Below are positions 50,589-58,136 of a stretch of 64,000 bases of DNA, in pieces. The notes beneath the pieces are model-generated. The model was not told the DNA's origin. It made no database searches and saw nothing but the letters and a program-made list of their open reading frames with translations. The DNA is taken from positions 2,849,740-2,913,739 of the forward strand of contig NZ_MTFE01000010.1 of the NCBI RefSeq assembly GCF_001953305.1, in the 5' to 3' direction. The position numbers were made by a program, and so were the translations under genes. This DNA comes from Cnuella takakiae. GTDB taxonomy: Bacteria > Bacteroidota > Bacteroidia > Chitinophagales > Chitinophagaceae. The stretch's first letter is position 1, and the number at the start of each line of letters is the position of its first letter.

Positions 50589-51938
50589 TTAAAAGTCGGG
50601 GTGCACACCGGTATAATTGCCAGGTGTTATCGCTTTCAGTTCTTTTTTGATCTTGGCAGAAACTTCCAGGCCGTCAATAAACTGGTGCATCGAAGCTTTG
50701 TCAATCTTCTGGTTGCCACGCGTAAGGTCTTTCAGTGCCTCATAAGGATTGGGGTACTGTTCGCGGCGCAGGATGGTTTGAATAGCTTCAGCCACCACCG
50801 CCCAGTTGTTTTCGAGGTCTTCCTTGATTTTGGCTTCGTTCAGCAGCAATTTGCCTAAACCCTTTTCGATGCTGCGGATGGCAATAATGGTGTGTGCCAC
50901 AGGCTGTCCTACATTGCGCAACACGGTGCTATCGGTAAGGTCGCGCTGCAGGCGGGAGATGGGCAACTTGGCCGACAGGTGCTCGAACAGGGCATTGGCC
51001 AGACCCAGGTTGCCCTCGGCATTTTCGAAGTCGATCGGGTTAACCTTGTGCGGCATTGCGGAAGATCCCACTTCGCCAGCCTTGATCCGCTGCTTGAAAT
51101 AATCCATGGAGATATAAGTCCAGATATCGCGGCAAAGATCGATGAGGATATTGTTGATGCGCTTCATGGCATCAAAGAAGGCAGCCAGGTTGTCGTAGTG
51201 TTCAATCTGGGTTGTAAACTGCGAACGTTCCAGTTCCAGCACCTCGTTTACGAATTCATTTCCAAATGCAATCCAGTCTATTTCGCCAAAGGCAATATGG
51301 TGTGCATTGAAATTACCAGTGGCGCCACCAAACTTGGCGGAGAAAGGAATATGCATCAACTGGGCTACCTGCTTGTCGATGCGCTCCACAAACACCATGA
51401 GCTCCTTGCCCAGGCGGGTGGGAGAGGCGGGCTGCCCGTGGGTACGGGCCAGCATGGCCACTTCTTTCCATTGCTGCGCCAGTTGCTTAAATTGGTTGTT
51501 GAGGTTGAGCAGTGAAGGCAGGTATTCGTTTTCTACCGCGTGTTTAAAAGAAAGCGGGATGGCGGTATTGTTCACGTCCTGCGAGGTAAGGCCAAAATGG
51601 ATCCACTCACGGGCCGGCGATTCTTCCTCTACCTTGTCCAGTTCCTTTTTCAGGAAATACTCCACGGCCTTCACATCGTGGTTGGTGGTAGCCTCAATAT
51701 CCTTTACATGCTGGGCATGCTCGGGGTTGAAGTTGGCTTTTACGTTGTTGAGGTGTTTTTGCGCTTTTGGCGAAAGGGTAAAAAAACCTTTGGAGGCCAG
51801 GAAAAACAGGTATTCAATTTCAACCAATACACGGTACTTGATCAAACCAAATTCGGAGAAATACTCGTCGAGGTGCTGTACCTGTTTGCGGTAGCGGCCA
51901 TCTATAGCCGAAATAGCGGAGAGCGAAGTCAATTCCAT
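50589..51938 (-). CDS. purB: Adenylosuccinate lyase
   Basis: A 449-residue fumarase/aspartase superfamily enzyme acting twice in purine synthesis (SAICAR and adenylosuccinate cleavage). The signature GSSAMPHKVNPIDFENAEG and the catalytic region HGQPASPTRLGKEL are present; MELTSLSAISAIDGRY is the normal N-terminus. It is transcribed alone, divergent from mqnA with about 120 bases between the starts. Confidence 0.96.
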   Translation of the reverse strand: MELTSLSAISAIDGRYRKQVQHLDEYFSEFGLIKYRVLVEIEYLFFLASKGFFTLSPKAQKHLNNVKANFNPEHAQHVKDIEATTNHDVKAVEYFLKKELDKVEEESPAREWIHFGLTSQDVNNTAIPLSFKHAVENEYLPSLLNLNNQFKQLAQQWKEVAMLARTHGQPASPTRLGKELMVFVERIDKQVAQLMHIPFSAKFGGATGNFNAHHIAFGEIDWIAFGNEFVNEVLELERSQFTTQIEHYDNLAAFFDAMKRINNILIDLCRDIWTYISMDYFKQRIKAGEVGSSAMPHKVNPIDFENAEGNLGLANALFEHLSAKLPISRLQRDLTDSTVLRNVGQPVAHTIIAIRSIEKGLGKLLLNEAKIKEDLENNWAVVAEAIQTILRREQYPNPYEALKDLTRGNQKIDKASMHQFIDGLEVSAKIKKELKAITPGNYTGVHPDF

Positions 51939-52034
51939 AGCTTGTTATTGGGAGCAGGCCGGCGTAGGCAAAGGGCAGTAATTCTTAGCAAAACTTTCGT
52001 TGCGCCACTTGCCACACGGTTGCCGGAACGCTTT

Positions 52035-52042
52035 TACCTTTG
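52035..52042 (+). promoter_or_regulatory. Candidate -7 box of mqnA
   Basis: TACCTTTG, an exact TAnnTTTG match, 19 bases before the TTG chosen as start. It argues against the longer ORF that starts at 52040. Confidence 0.5.
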
Positions 52043-52060
52043 CGGCCAAAATTAGCCCTT

Positions 52061-52822
52061 TTGAAGCAGATACGAGTTGCGGCGGTGAGCTACCTCAATA
52101 CCAAACCTTTATTGTATGGTATCCGGAGGCACCCGGTGATGGAAGAAATCAGTTTAGTGGAAGACTACCCGGCAAGTATTGCCCGCATGCTCCTCAACGA
52201 TGAAGTGGACCTGGCCCTTATACCGGTGGCCATGATCCCGAAACTGCCCAACCCGCATATTGTTTCCAACTACTGTATTGGTGCCGAAAGCCCTGTTGCC
52301 TCCGTTTGCATTTTCAGCGAAGTGCCCATGGAGCAGATCACCGAAGTGTACCTCGATTACCAAAGCCGCACCTCGGTTAACCTGGCCAAAGTGTTGTTGG
52401 AAGAGTACTGGAAAAAAGACCTGCGCTTTATTGATGCCACCGGCGAAGACTACCGCGAGGCCATCAAAGGCACCACTGCGGGTGTGGTCATTGGCGACCG
52501 TGCCCTGGAACAAAGGCTGCGCTCCACTTATATCTATGATCTTGCTGAAGCCTGGATCGATCATACCGGGTTGCCTTTTGTGTTTGCAGCCTGGGTGGCC
52601 AACAAACCCCTTCCTGCAGCATTTGAACAGGCGTTTAATGAAGCCAATGCCCTTGGCCTTGCGCATGTAGATGATGTGATTGCAAGTATTACTTACCCTA
52701 CCTATAGTTTGGAAACTTATTACAAGCAGAACATCTCTTATAACCTGACAGCGCCTAAGCGGAAAGGATTGGAGTTGTTTCTGCAGAAGCTCGCCCTGCT
52801 GAACCAGGCGGCTGTGAAATAA
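52061..52822 (+). CDS. mqnA: Chorismate dehydratase (futalosine pathway)
   Basis: MqnA converts chorismate to 3-enolpyruvylbenzoate, the first step of futalosine-dependent menaquinone synthesis. The 253-residue protein starts IRVAAVSYLNTKPLLYG and has the periplasmic-binding fold motifs EDYPASIARMLLNDEVDLALIPV and YQSRTSVNLAKVLL. The TTG at 52061 fits the family start and lies just after a -7 box. No other mqn gene is beside it. Confidence 0.92.
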   Translation: MKQIRVAAVSYLNTKPLLYGIRRHPVMEEISLVEDYPASIARMLLNDEVDLALIPVAMIPKLPNPHIVSNYCIGAESPVASVCIFSEVPMEQITEVYLDYQSRTSVNLAKVLLEEYWKKDLRFIDATGEDYREAIKGTTAGVVIGDRALEQRLRSTYIYDLAEAWIDHTGLPFVFAAWVANKPLPAAFEQAFNEANALGLAHVDDVIASITYPTYSLETYYKQNISYNLTAPKRKGLELFLQKLALLNQAAVK

Positions 52823-52915
52823 GTATAGGCCTTGTATTGATGCATGTTAGATATATACAGGTCTGAGTTAAAATATAACTAATCAGCATAGCTTTCATGT
52901 GCAACACGGCAGTGT

Positions 52916-53000
52916 GTCATGCCGAACTTGTTTCGGCATCCCCTTTTTTATGCAACAGTCTGCATATATGTAGGAGATGCCGACATGCGTCGCCATGACA
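52916..53000. repeat. Composite GTCATGCCGAA element, copy 2
   Basis: Two hairpins in inverted array: GTCATGCCGA-loop-TCGGCATCCCC (52916-52942) and GGAGATGCCGA-loop-TCGCCATGAC (52973-52999), separated by about 30 bases. Outer arms and inner arms also pair with each other. The 554-base region between mqnA and the next gene holds this, the repeat at 53134 and an octameric array, but no gene I can support. Confidence 0.75.
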
Positions 53001-53133
53001 ATTCCCGAACGTTGAAACTGGTTTCAGCCAGGATTTTAGAACTGGATATCAACATTACCATTAGTAGGAACCAAACGAAAGTATACCGTCCTTGTGAAGT
53101 TCCAGTAGTTGCTTGGAATTTCAGGTTGATAGC

Positions 53134-53218
53134 GGCGCTGAAGCAATCTCCTGCCGCTGTAGTACCCTAAATGCTGTGCTCTTAAAACCTCCTGTTTGAT
53201 GGAGATTGCTTCGGCGCC
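53134..53218. repeat. GAAGCAATCTCC inverted repeat
   Basis: Arms 53134-53151 and 53201-53218 match over 17 of 18 bases. Sequence resembles the dispersed CGCAATGA / GAAGCAATCTC repeats seen in many bacteria; downstream TCGCAATGAGG at about 53254 supports that. Confidence 0.65.
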
Positions 53219-53330
53219 GCACATTATCGTTGTAGGGAAGTTATTGAGGGCGCCTCGCAATGAGGATACTTCATCGGCGATGCAGAATATAAAATGAATT
53301 CATCTTCAATGATGAAAGCTTTTGTTTTTT

Positions 53331-53363
53331 CCTCAGCGTCCTCTGTCCCTCTGTGCCCTCTGC
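53331..53363. repeat. Octameric repeat, CCTCTGTN type
   Basis: Units cctcagcg, tcctctgt, ccctctgt, gccctctg just beyond the stop of the minus-strand glycosyltransferase. Inverse sense of the octameric array at 13175. Confidence 0.6.
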
Positions 53364-53376
53364 GGGAAACAAAACC

Positions 53377-54177
53377 TTAATTATATTTCTTCGTCACCCT
53401 ATTTTTCAACAACTCCGCAATTACCTGGTACGAGATGCGGCTATGTTTGTAAAAGACCGCTTCTCCTGTAATCAGCTCTTTCAACTTTTGGATATACCAA
53501 TCTTTGTGCTTCTCCACGATATAATCTACAAGGCCAGCCCTGTTGGGAAGGGTGTCATTCTTGTGTGTTGATTTTTTTGTTTGGCGGTAGAAGAAAAGTT
53601 TTTCTTTAATCACGTGGATGTTCCACTTGCGCTGGGTGATGCGGATATAAAACTCCCAGTCCTCATATCCATTCCGCATGGCTTCATCGTAACCGCCTAT
53701 GGCATCCCAGCACTCTTTGCGCACCATGGCGCAGGCAGGACACTGGCTGGAGAACAGGAAGTTGTACTCGTTGCCACCTCTTGGTTTTGCCACCTTGCTG
53801 AACTCGCCAAACAACTGCATATAGCTGGTAACAACGGCGGTGTCAGGGTCTGCATCCAGCACTGCCACTGCTTTGGCAAAAAAGCTGGGATGGTAGTAAT
53901 CATCGGCATCCAGTGCAGCAATGAACTTTCCCCTTGCATGCTGAACCCCATGGTTGCGGGCAGCAGACATGCGGCCGTTTTCTTTGTGCAAAACAATGAT
54001 GCCTTCCTGCTCCAAAGTTTTTAATATGGATAGGGTGGTAGCATCTGTCGAACCATCGTTTACGATAATGGTTTCAAAATCCTGCAGGGTTTGCCTGCGC
54101 AGCCATGCGATTGTTTCAGGCAGGTAAATACCATCATTATAGCAGGGAATGACAACCGAAATCAGGGGAGTGGACAT
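53377..54177 (-). CDS. Glycosyltransferase family 2
   Basis: A 266-residue GT-A transferase. ISVVIPCYNDGIYLPETI opens the domain, FETIIVNDGSTD binds the nucleotide, AALDADDYYHPS contains the DxD, and YEDWEFYIR is the acceptor-site ED-W. ATG 54177 (MSTPLISVVIP) leaves five bases after the upstream FkbM stop; the ORF's ATG at 54198 would overlap. Same transcript as FkbM. Sugar donor unknown. Confidence 0.85.
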   Translation of the reverse strand: MSTPLISVVIPCYNDGIYLPETIAWLRRQTLQDFETIIVNDGSTDATTLSILKTLEQEGIIVLHKENGRMSAARNHGVQHARGKFIAALDADDYYHPSFFAKAVAVLDADPDTAVVTSYMQLFGEFSKVAKPRGGNEYNFLFSSQCPACAMVRKECWDAIGGYDEAMRNGYEDWEFYIRITQRKWNIHVIKEKLFFYRQTKKSTHKNDTLPNRAGLVDYIVEKHKDWYIQKLKELITGEAVFYKHSRISYQVIAELLKNRVTKKYN

Positions 54178-54182
54178 AGGGT

Positions 54183-55007
54183 TCAGGCTTTGAAGCAATA
54201 CAGGTTCAGTTGTACGTCGTAGATGGTACCGGTTGTTTTTTGCAAAAAAGGCCGGGCAAGATTATCGGCGGCATTTTGTACATACACCGAATAACCTGCT
54301 TTTTCCAGAATCTGCATGATGCCGGTGAGCTTTGAAGTCTCTGTTGTTTTGCCATGATACTCCAGGAACAGGTTGTCCACCTTGCCCAGGTAAGGAGCAC
54401 AATCCTGTATTACCGGCCACTCGGCGCCTTCAATATCAATCTTGAGAAAATCAATTTTGTCTTCTGCTGCCAGTATATCGGCCAGGCGTATCGCCGTTAC
54501 AATCTGGCCGCCGCTGCCATCTTCTGCAATATGGCTGGCTTCGGAAGCTTCGGAAGCAAAGGAGATGGTGCCGTTGCTGGTCCACACGGCAGCCTGGTGC
54601 AGGGTTACGCCTTCCAGCTTATTGTGTTTGATATTCTTTTGCAGGAGTGCAAAATTGCCCTTGTCCGGTTCAAAGCCAATGATGCGGGCTTGCGGGTATT
54701 GGGCTTTATAGTTCAGCAATCCAATACCAATATTGGACCCGCAGTCAATGATCAGTGGATTTTCGCGGGAAGCACGAAAATGGTAAATGCCATTGGTAAA
54801 GATCTCGCTATAAGTATGGAGCAACTCGTAAGGTCTTTGGTAAAAAACCTTGTACGGGTCAAGTTGTAGATGTTTCTCCAACTGGTCGTCCTGGTGCTTA
54901 AGCACTTTAACGGTGTACCAAGTGAGTGCACCATTGTGAACGGCCTTTTGCGAAACAGGCATCCTGCCTAGTGTTGCTTTAAGTATATTTGTCGCTGTTT
55001 TTTTCAT
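54183..55007 (-). CDS. FkbM family methyltransferase
   Basis: A 274-residue SAM-dependent methyltransferase. LIIDCGSNIGIGLLNYKA is motif I, IIGFEPDKGNF motif II, and IDFLKIDIEGAEWPVI is the FkbM signature. It probably O-methylates a sugar of the surface glycan. The start is uncertain: ATG 55007 (MKKTATN) overlaps the ATG of the divergent gene, and ATG 55019 lies just beyond. It forms one transcript with the GT2 gene downstream. Confidence 0.84.
   Translation of the reverse strand: MKKTATNILKATLGRMPVSQKAVHNGALTWYTVKVLKHQDDQLEKHLQLDPYKVFYQRPYELLHTYSEIFTNGIYHFRASRENPLIIDCGSNIGIGLLNYKAQYPQARIIGFEPDKGNFALLQKNIKHNKLEGVTLHQAAVWTSNGTISFASEASEASHIAEDGSGGQIVTAIRLADILAAEDKIDFLKIDIEGAEWPVIQDCAPYLGKVDNLFLEYHGKTTETSKLTGIMQILEKAGYSVYVQNAADNLARPFLQKTTGTIYDVQLNLYCFKA
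54984..54991 (+). promoter_or_regulatory. Candidate -7 box inside the FkbM gene
   Basis: TATATTTG, exact TAnnTTTG, on the plus strand 34 bases before ATG 55018 of the divergent transferase and inside the 5' coding region of the FkbM gene. Confidence 0.5.
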
Positions 55008-55017
55008 GGATGTAAAC

Positions 55018-55968
55018 ATGGCGCAACCACTGATCTCTATATGCATTCCGGCGTACCGAAAACCGCAGTATGTAATTCGTTGCATCCAATCGGTGCTGCA
55101 ACAGGATTACCGGAACGTGGAGGTCGTTATTTCTGACGATTCGCCGGACGAAGATATAAAAGAAGCCATAGCGCCCTACCAGGAGCGTTTGCCCATCCGG
55201 TATTTTCACAATTTGCCCGCATTGAAAAGCCCGCGCAACTGGAATAATGCACTGGATAAAGCCAGGGGCGACCTGGTGATTTTATTGCACCAGGACGACT
55301 GGCTGCACGCACCCGATGCGCTGAGCAGCTATGTGCAGGCTTTTGAGGATCCCGCCATTGACTTTGTTTTTTGCCGCAATACGGCGGTTGATGAACAGGG
55401 CAGGATCACCATTTTGCAGGAACGCAAATACCTGCTTACAGAAATGAGCCAAAAGCCCAACCACCTTTTGTTGTCGCAGATCATCGGGCCACCCAGCAAT
55501 ACCATGGTGCGGGCCAGTATTCCTACCCGCTACGATGAACAGTTTATTTGGGTTGTGGATGTGGACTACTACGCCAGGTTGCTGAAGGCAGGATATAAAT
55601 ACAAGTATATCGACCGGCACCTGGTAAGCATTGGTTTGCACGAAGACCAAACCACCGTTTTTTGCCGCACCAATACCGATCTTATCTTCCGGGAAAATAT
55701 CAGGCTGGCAGCCAAGGTAGAGAAGGAAGCTTTTGATGATCCTGTCTACTTTGATTATTTCTGGCGCCTCTTGCGCAACTATAGCATCCGCAGCATGGCC
55801 GATGTTCAGGCCAATGGTTTGCAGGAAAGCGAGCTGCCTGCCGTAATCCGTCATATGATGCAGTGGCAACAACGCTTGCCGCTGAAGGCACTACAGGTTG
55901 GACCCATCTCCAAATCAATCATGTTGCTTTGCTATACCGGTTGGCAGGCTAAAAAAGAAAAGGCATGA
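55018..55968 (+). CDS. Glycosyltransferase family 2
   Basis: A 316-residue GT-A transferase: ISICIPAYRKPQYVIRCI, VEVVISDDSPDEDI, LHQDDWLHAPDAL with DxD-like DDW, and IWVVDVDYYARLLKAG. I start at ATG 55018 (MAQPLISI); ATG 55006 would overlap the FkbM start codon on the other strand. The stop overlaps the next gene's ATG by four bases, so the two are co-translated. Confidence 0.85.
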   Translation: MAQPLISICIPAYRKPQYVIRCIQSVLQQDYRNVEVVISDDSPDEDIKEAIAPYQERLPIRYFHNLPALKSPRNWNNALDKARGDLVILLHQDDWLHAPDALSSYVQAFEDPAIDFVFCRNTAVDEQGRITILQERKYLLTEMSQKPNHLLLSQIIGPPSNTMVRASIPTRYDEQFIWVVDVDYYARLLKAGYKYKYIDRHLVSIGLHEDQTTVFCRTNTDLIFRENIRLAAKVEKEAFDDPVYFDYFWRLLRNYSIRSMADVQANGLQESELPAVIRHMMQWQQRLPLKALQVGPISKSIMLLCYTGWQAKKEKA

Positions 55969-56987
55969 TGCCGGAGCAAAAGGGTTTGTTGTCCATCATC
56001 ATCGTCAACTACCACTCGGGAAACCTGGTCCTGAATTGCATTCAATCCATTTTGGATCACCATGTTGCTCCCAATTTTGAATACATCGTTGTGGACAACA
56101 GCAACAGCCACCAGGATGAGCTAATGATCTGCAACCGTTTCCCATTTGTACAATGGGTTGACATGGGCTATAATGCAGGTTTTGCAAGGGCCAATAATGC
56201 CGGCATGCGGCTGGCCAAGGGGGATGCTTTTCTCTTGTTGAATCCTGATACCATAGCCCTGGATCAAAGTATTGCCGTTTGCTACCAACAGCTGAAAGCA
56301 GGAAATTTTTGTGCTGCAGGCGTGCAGCTGCTGGATGCCGCACACGCTCCACAAATTTCGGGTAGCCGCTTTGTACAAGGCGGACTGAACCACCTGTTAC
56401 CCATACCTTATTGGGGTGCTTTTATCCGTTGGGCAGCTTATAGTGCGGGATCAAAAGCTCCCGGTGTACAGGATGTAGCCAGTGAGCAGCAGGTGGACTG
56501 GATCAGTGGGGCCTTCCTGATGGTGCAGCGGAACGCTGTTGCAACAGCAGGCCTGATGGATGAAGACTTCTTCCTGTATGGAGAAGAGGTGGAATGGTGC
56601 AGCCGCTTGAAAAAAGTGGGGCAACTGGTACTTTTCGGCAATCTGAAAATTATACACCTGGAAGGCGCTACCATCAATAAAAGCCAGAATATACAGGAGC
56701 AGGGATACTATAATTTGTACGACCGTAAAGGTCTGCAGTTGATGGTAAGCAATCACCTGCGGGTGCGCAAACAGTATGGTGTTGGCTGGTTTCTCTTTCT
56801 TTTGCTCAATTATACCTGGGGTTGGTTGTTTTTTCTGTTATGTAGTACAGTTTATGAAACCATACGTGCGGCAAATCCCTTTAAGCAAGGGAAAAAGGTG
56901 TTTGCATTTGGAAGGAATGTGGCAAGGCTTTGGTTCCTTACGCCTGCCATTATGCGCAATAAGCCAAGGTTTTATAAGATGTTCTGA
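55965..56987 (+). CDS. Glycosyltransferase family 2, rhamnosyltransferase-like
   Basis: A 340-residue GT2 with a C-terminal membrane part. LSIIIVNYHSGNLVLNCIQSIL, YIVVDNSNS, GYNAGFARANNAGM and LLLNPDTI are the typical motifs of this subgroup, followed by DWISGAFLMVQRNAV and DEDFFLYGEEVEWCSRL. A hydrophobic segment at about 268-292 may anchor it. ATGA overlap with the gene upstream. Confidence 0.85.
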   Translation: MMPEQKGLLSIIIVNYHSGNLVLNCIQSILDHHVAPNFEYIVVDNSNSHQDELMICNRFPFVQWVDMGYNAGFARANNAGMRLAKGDAFLLLNPDTIALDQSIAVCYQQLKAGNFCAAGVQLLDAAHAPQISGSRFVQGGLNHLLPIPYWGAFIRWAAYSAGSKAPGVQDVASEQQVDWISGAFLMVQRNAVATAGLMDEDFFLYGEEVEWCSRLKKVGQLVLFGNLKIIHLEGATINKSQNIQEQGYYNLYDRKGLQLMVSNHLRVRKQYGVGWFLFLLLNYTWGWLFFLLCSTVYETIRAANPFKQGKKVFAFGRNVARLWFLTPAIMRNKPRFYKMF

Positions 56988-57035
56988 TACCATAATAAAA
57001 TGTGCAGTACATAATTAAAGTGCAACACAGTATGG

Positions 57036-57064
57036 TATCATGTCGAACTTGATTCGGCATGACA
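57036..57064. repeat. GTCATGCCGAA-type palindrome, copy 3
   Basis: ATGTCGAA (57040) pairs with TTCGGCAT (57053). The upstream flank GTGCAACAC is also shared with copy 2, so the repeat unit is longer than the palindrome. Confidence 0.7.
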
Positions 57065-57124
57065 GTCTCCAATTAAACCAATTCTTTTTGTTACTGTTTT
57101 GTAATTGGTAGATAATCTATTTGG

Positions 57125-58042
57125 TCACTCCAGCAATCCTTTCAATGCATCAATCCGAAACCGGATCACCGGCCAGGTTTGGGCAGGTTTCCCTTTGAGT
57201 GCATAACCCAGGCCCAGCACCATTGCTGCCCCTAGCTTGAACCCGTATTCCAGGATCTTTTTCCAGTAAGCAGTTTTGCCTATCGCCAGTGTGCGCACCT
57301 TTTCGCCACGACCATACCCCGAGGCCACCCGGTACAGGTAATGGGGGGTGAGTTTTTTTACTTCCACAACATGGTGTACCACGAGTTTGGGATCGTAATA
57401 TACAGGCGCACCGTCTTGCTGCAGGCGGAGGAAAAAATCTTTCCCTTCGCCACCAACCCTTAACTCACCAGCCACACCCGGAAGTGCAGTGTTGAATCCC
57501 CCAATTGTATCAAAAGCATTTTTTCGCACTGCCATATTGGACTCCAACGGGTATTTGCCCGCGGCAAAGGGTACAAGGGTAGGACTGTAATCGAAATTGC
57601 CCACCATGCTCGATACGTAGTAAGACATCCATTTGGGTTCGGCAGGAATGTAGCGGGGAATGATGCGCCCACCCAATCCAACCGCGTCGGGATACTGCTC
57701 AAAAAACCGGAGCATGCGCTCCAGGTAATCGGGCGCTGCAACGGCGTCATCATCCATAAAACACAAGATGGTACCTGTAGCAAAACTGGCTCCCGTATTT
57801 CGGGCAAAAGAAGCACCTTGTTTTTGTTCGCTCAGGTAGTGCAGGTGAAAACCAGGATGCGCCTGCATATAGTCCTGTACCAGTGCTCCGGTATTGTCGA
57901 TGCTGTTATTGTCTACCACAAACACTTCAAAGAGTTCTTTGCGCAATGTTTGCTTGTTGAGGCTTTCAACTGCATCAATGATATAATCGGCCCTGTTGTA
58001 AGAACATACAACTACCGAAATCTGGGGCTTCAGCGTATCCAT
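57125..58042 (-). CDS. Glycosyltransferase family 2
   Basis: A 305-residue GT2. ISVVVCSYNRADYIIDAVESL, VFVVDNNSIDNT, GASFARNTGASFA and ILCFMDDDAVAAPDYLE (DxD) are clear; EGKDFFLRLQQDG is the acceptor region. A C-terminal hydrophobic stretch (GFKLGAAMVLGLGYALKG) may sit on the membrane. It follows the YfhO gene's start on the same strand in the opposite direction of reading, i.e. it is downstream of no gene in this window. Convergent with the two plus-strand transferases. Confidence 0.85.
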   Translation of the reverse strand: MDTLKPQISVVVCSYNRADYIIDAVESLNKQTLRKELFEVFVVDNNSIDNTGALVQDYMQAHPGFHLHYLSEQKQGASFARNTGASFATGTILCFMDDDAVAAPDYLERMLRFFEQYPDAVGLGGRIIPRYIPAEPKWMSYYVSSMVGNFDYSPTLVPFAAGKYPLESNMAVRKNAFDTIGGFNTALPGVAGELRVGGEGKDFFLRLQQDGAPVYYDPKLVVHHVVEVKKLTPHYLYRVASGYGRGEKVRTLAIGKTAYWKKILEYGFKLGAAMVLGLGYALKGKPAQTWPVIRFRIDALKGLLE

Positions 58043-58071
58043 ACAGGCCTTTGATCTTTTTTAAAATAATA

Positions 58072-58120
58072 AACCACGGAAACCATACGGCACTGATGGT
58101 GCGGTAAAGCTTCCGTGGTT
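58072..58120 (-). terminator. Terminator of the yfhO-like gene
   Basis: 9-bp stem (58072-58080 with 58112-58120) with a 31-base loop, T-rich on the minus strand below 58072. Confidence 0.55.
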
Positions 58121-58136
58121 ATTTCTGGCAGGATAA

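Noticed and set aside
52916-53260. Insertion sequence remnant between mqnA and the glycosyltransferase genes
   Set aside because: No transposase fragment in any frame; only inverted repeats and dispersed palindromes are seen.
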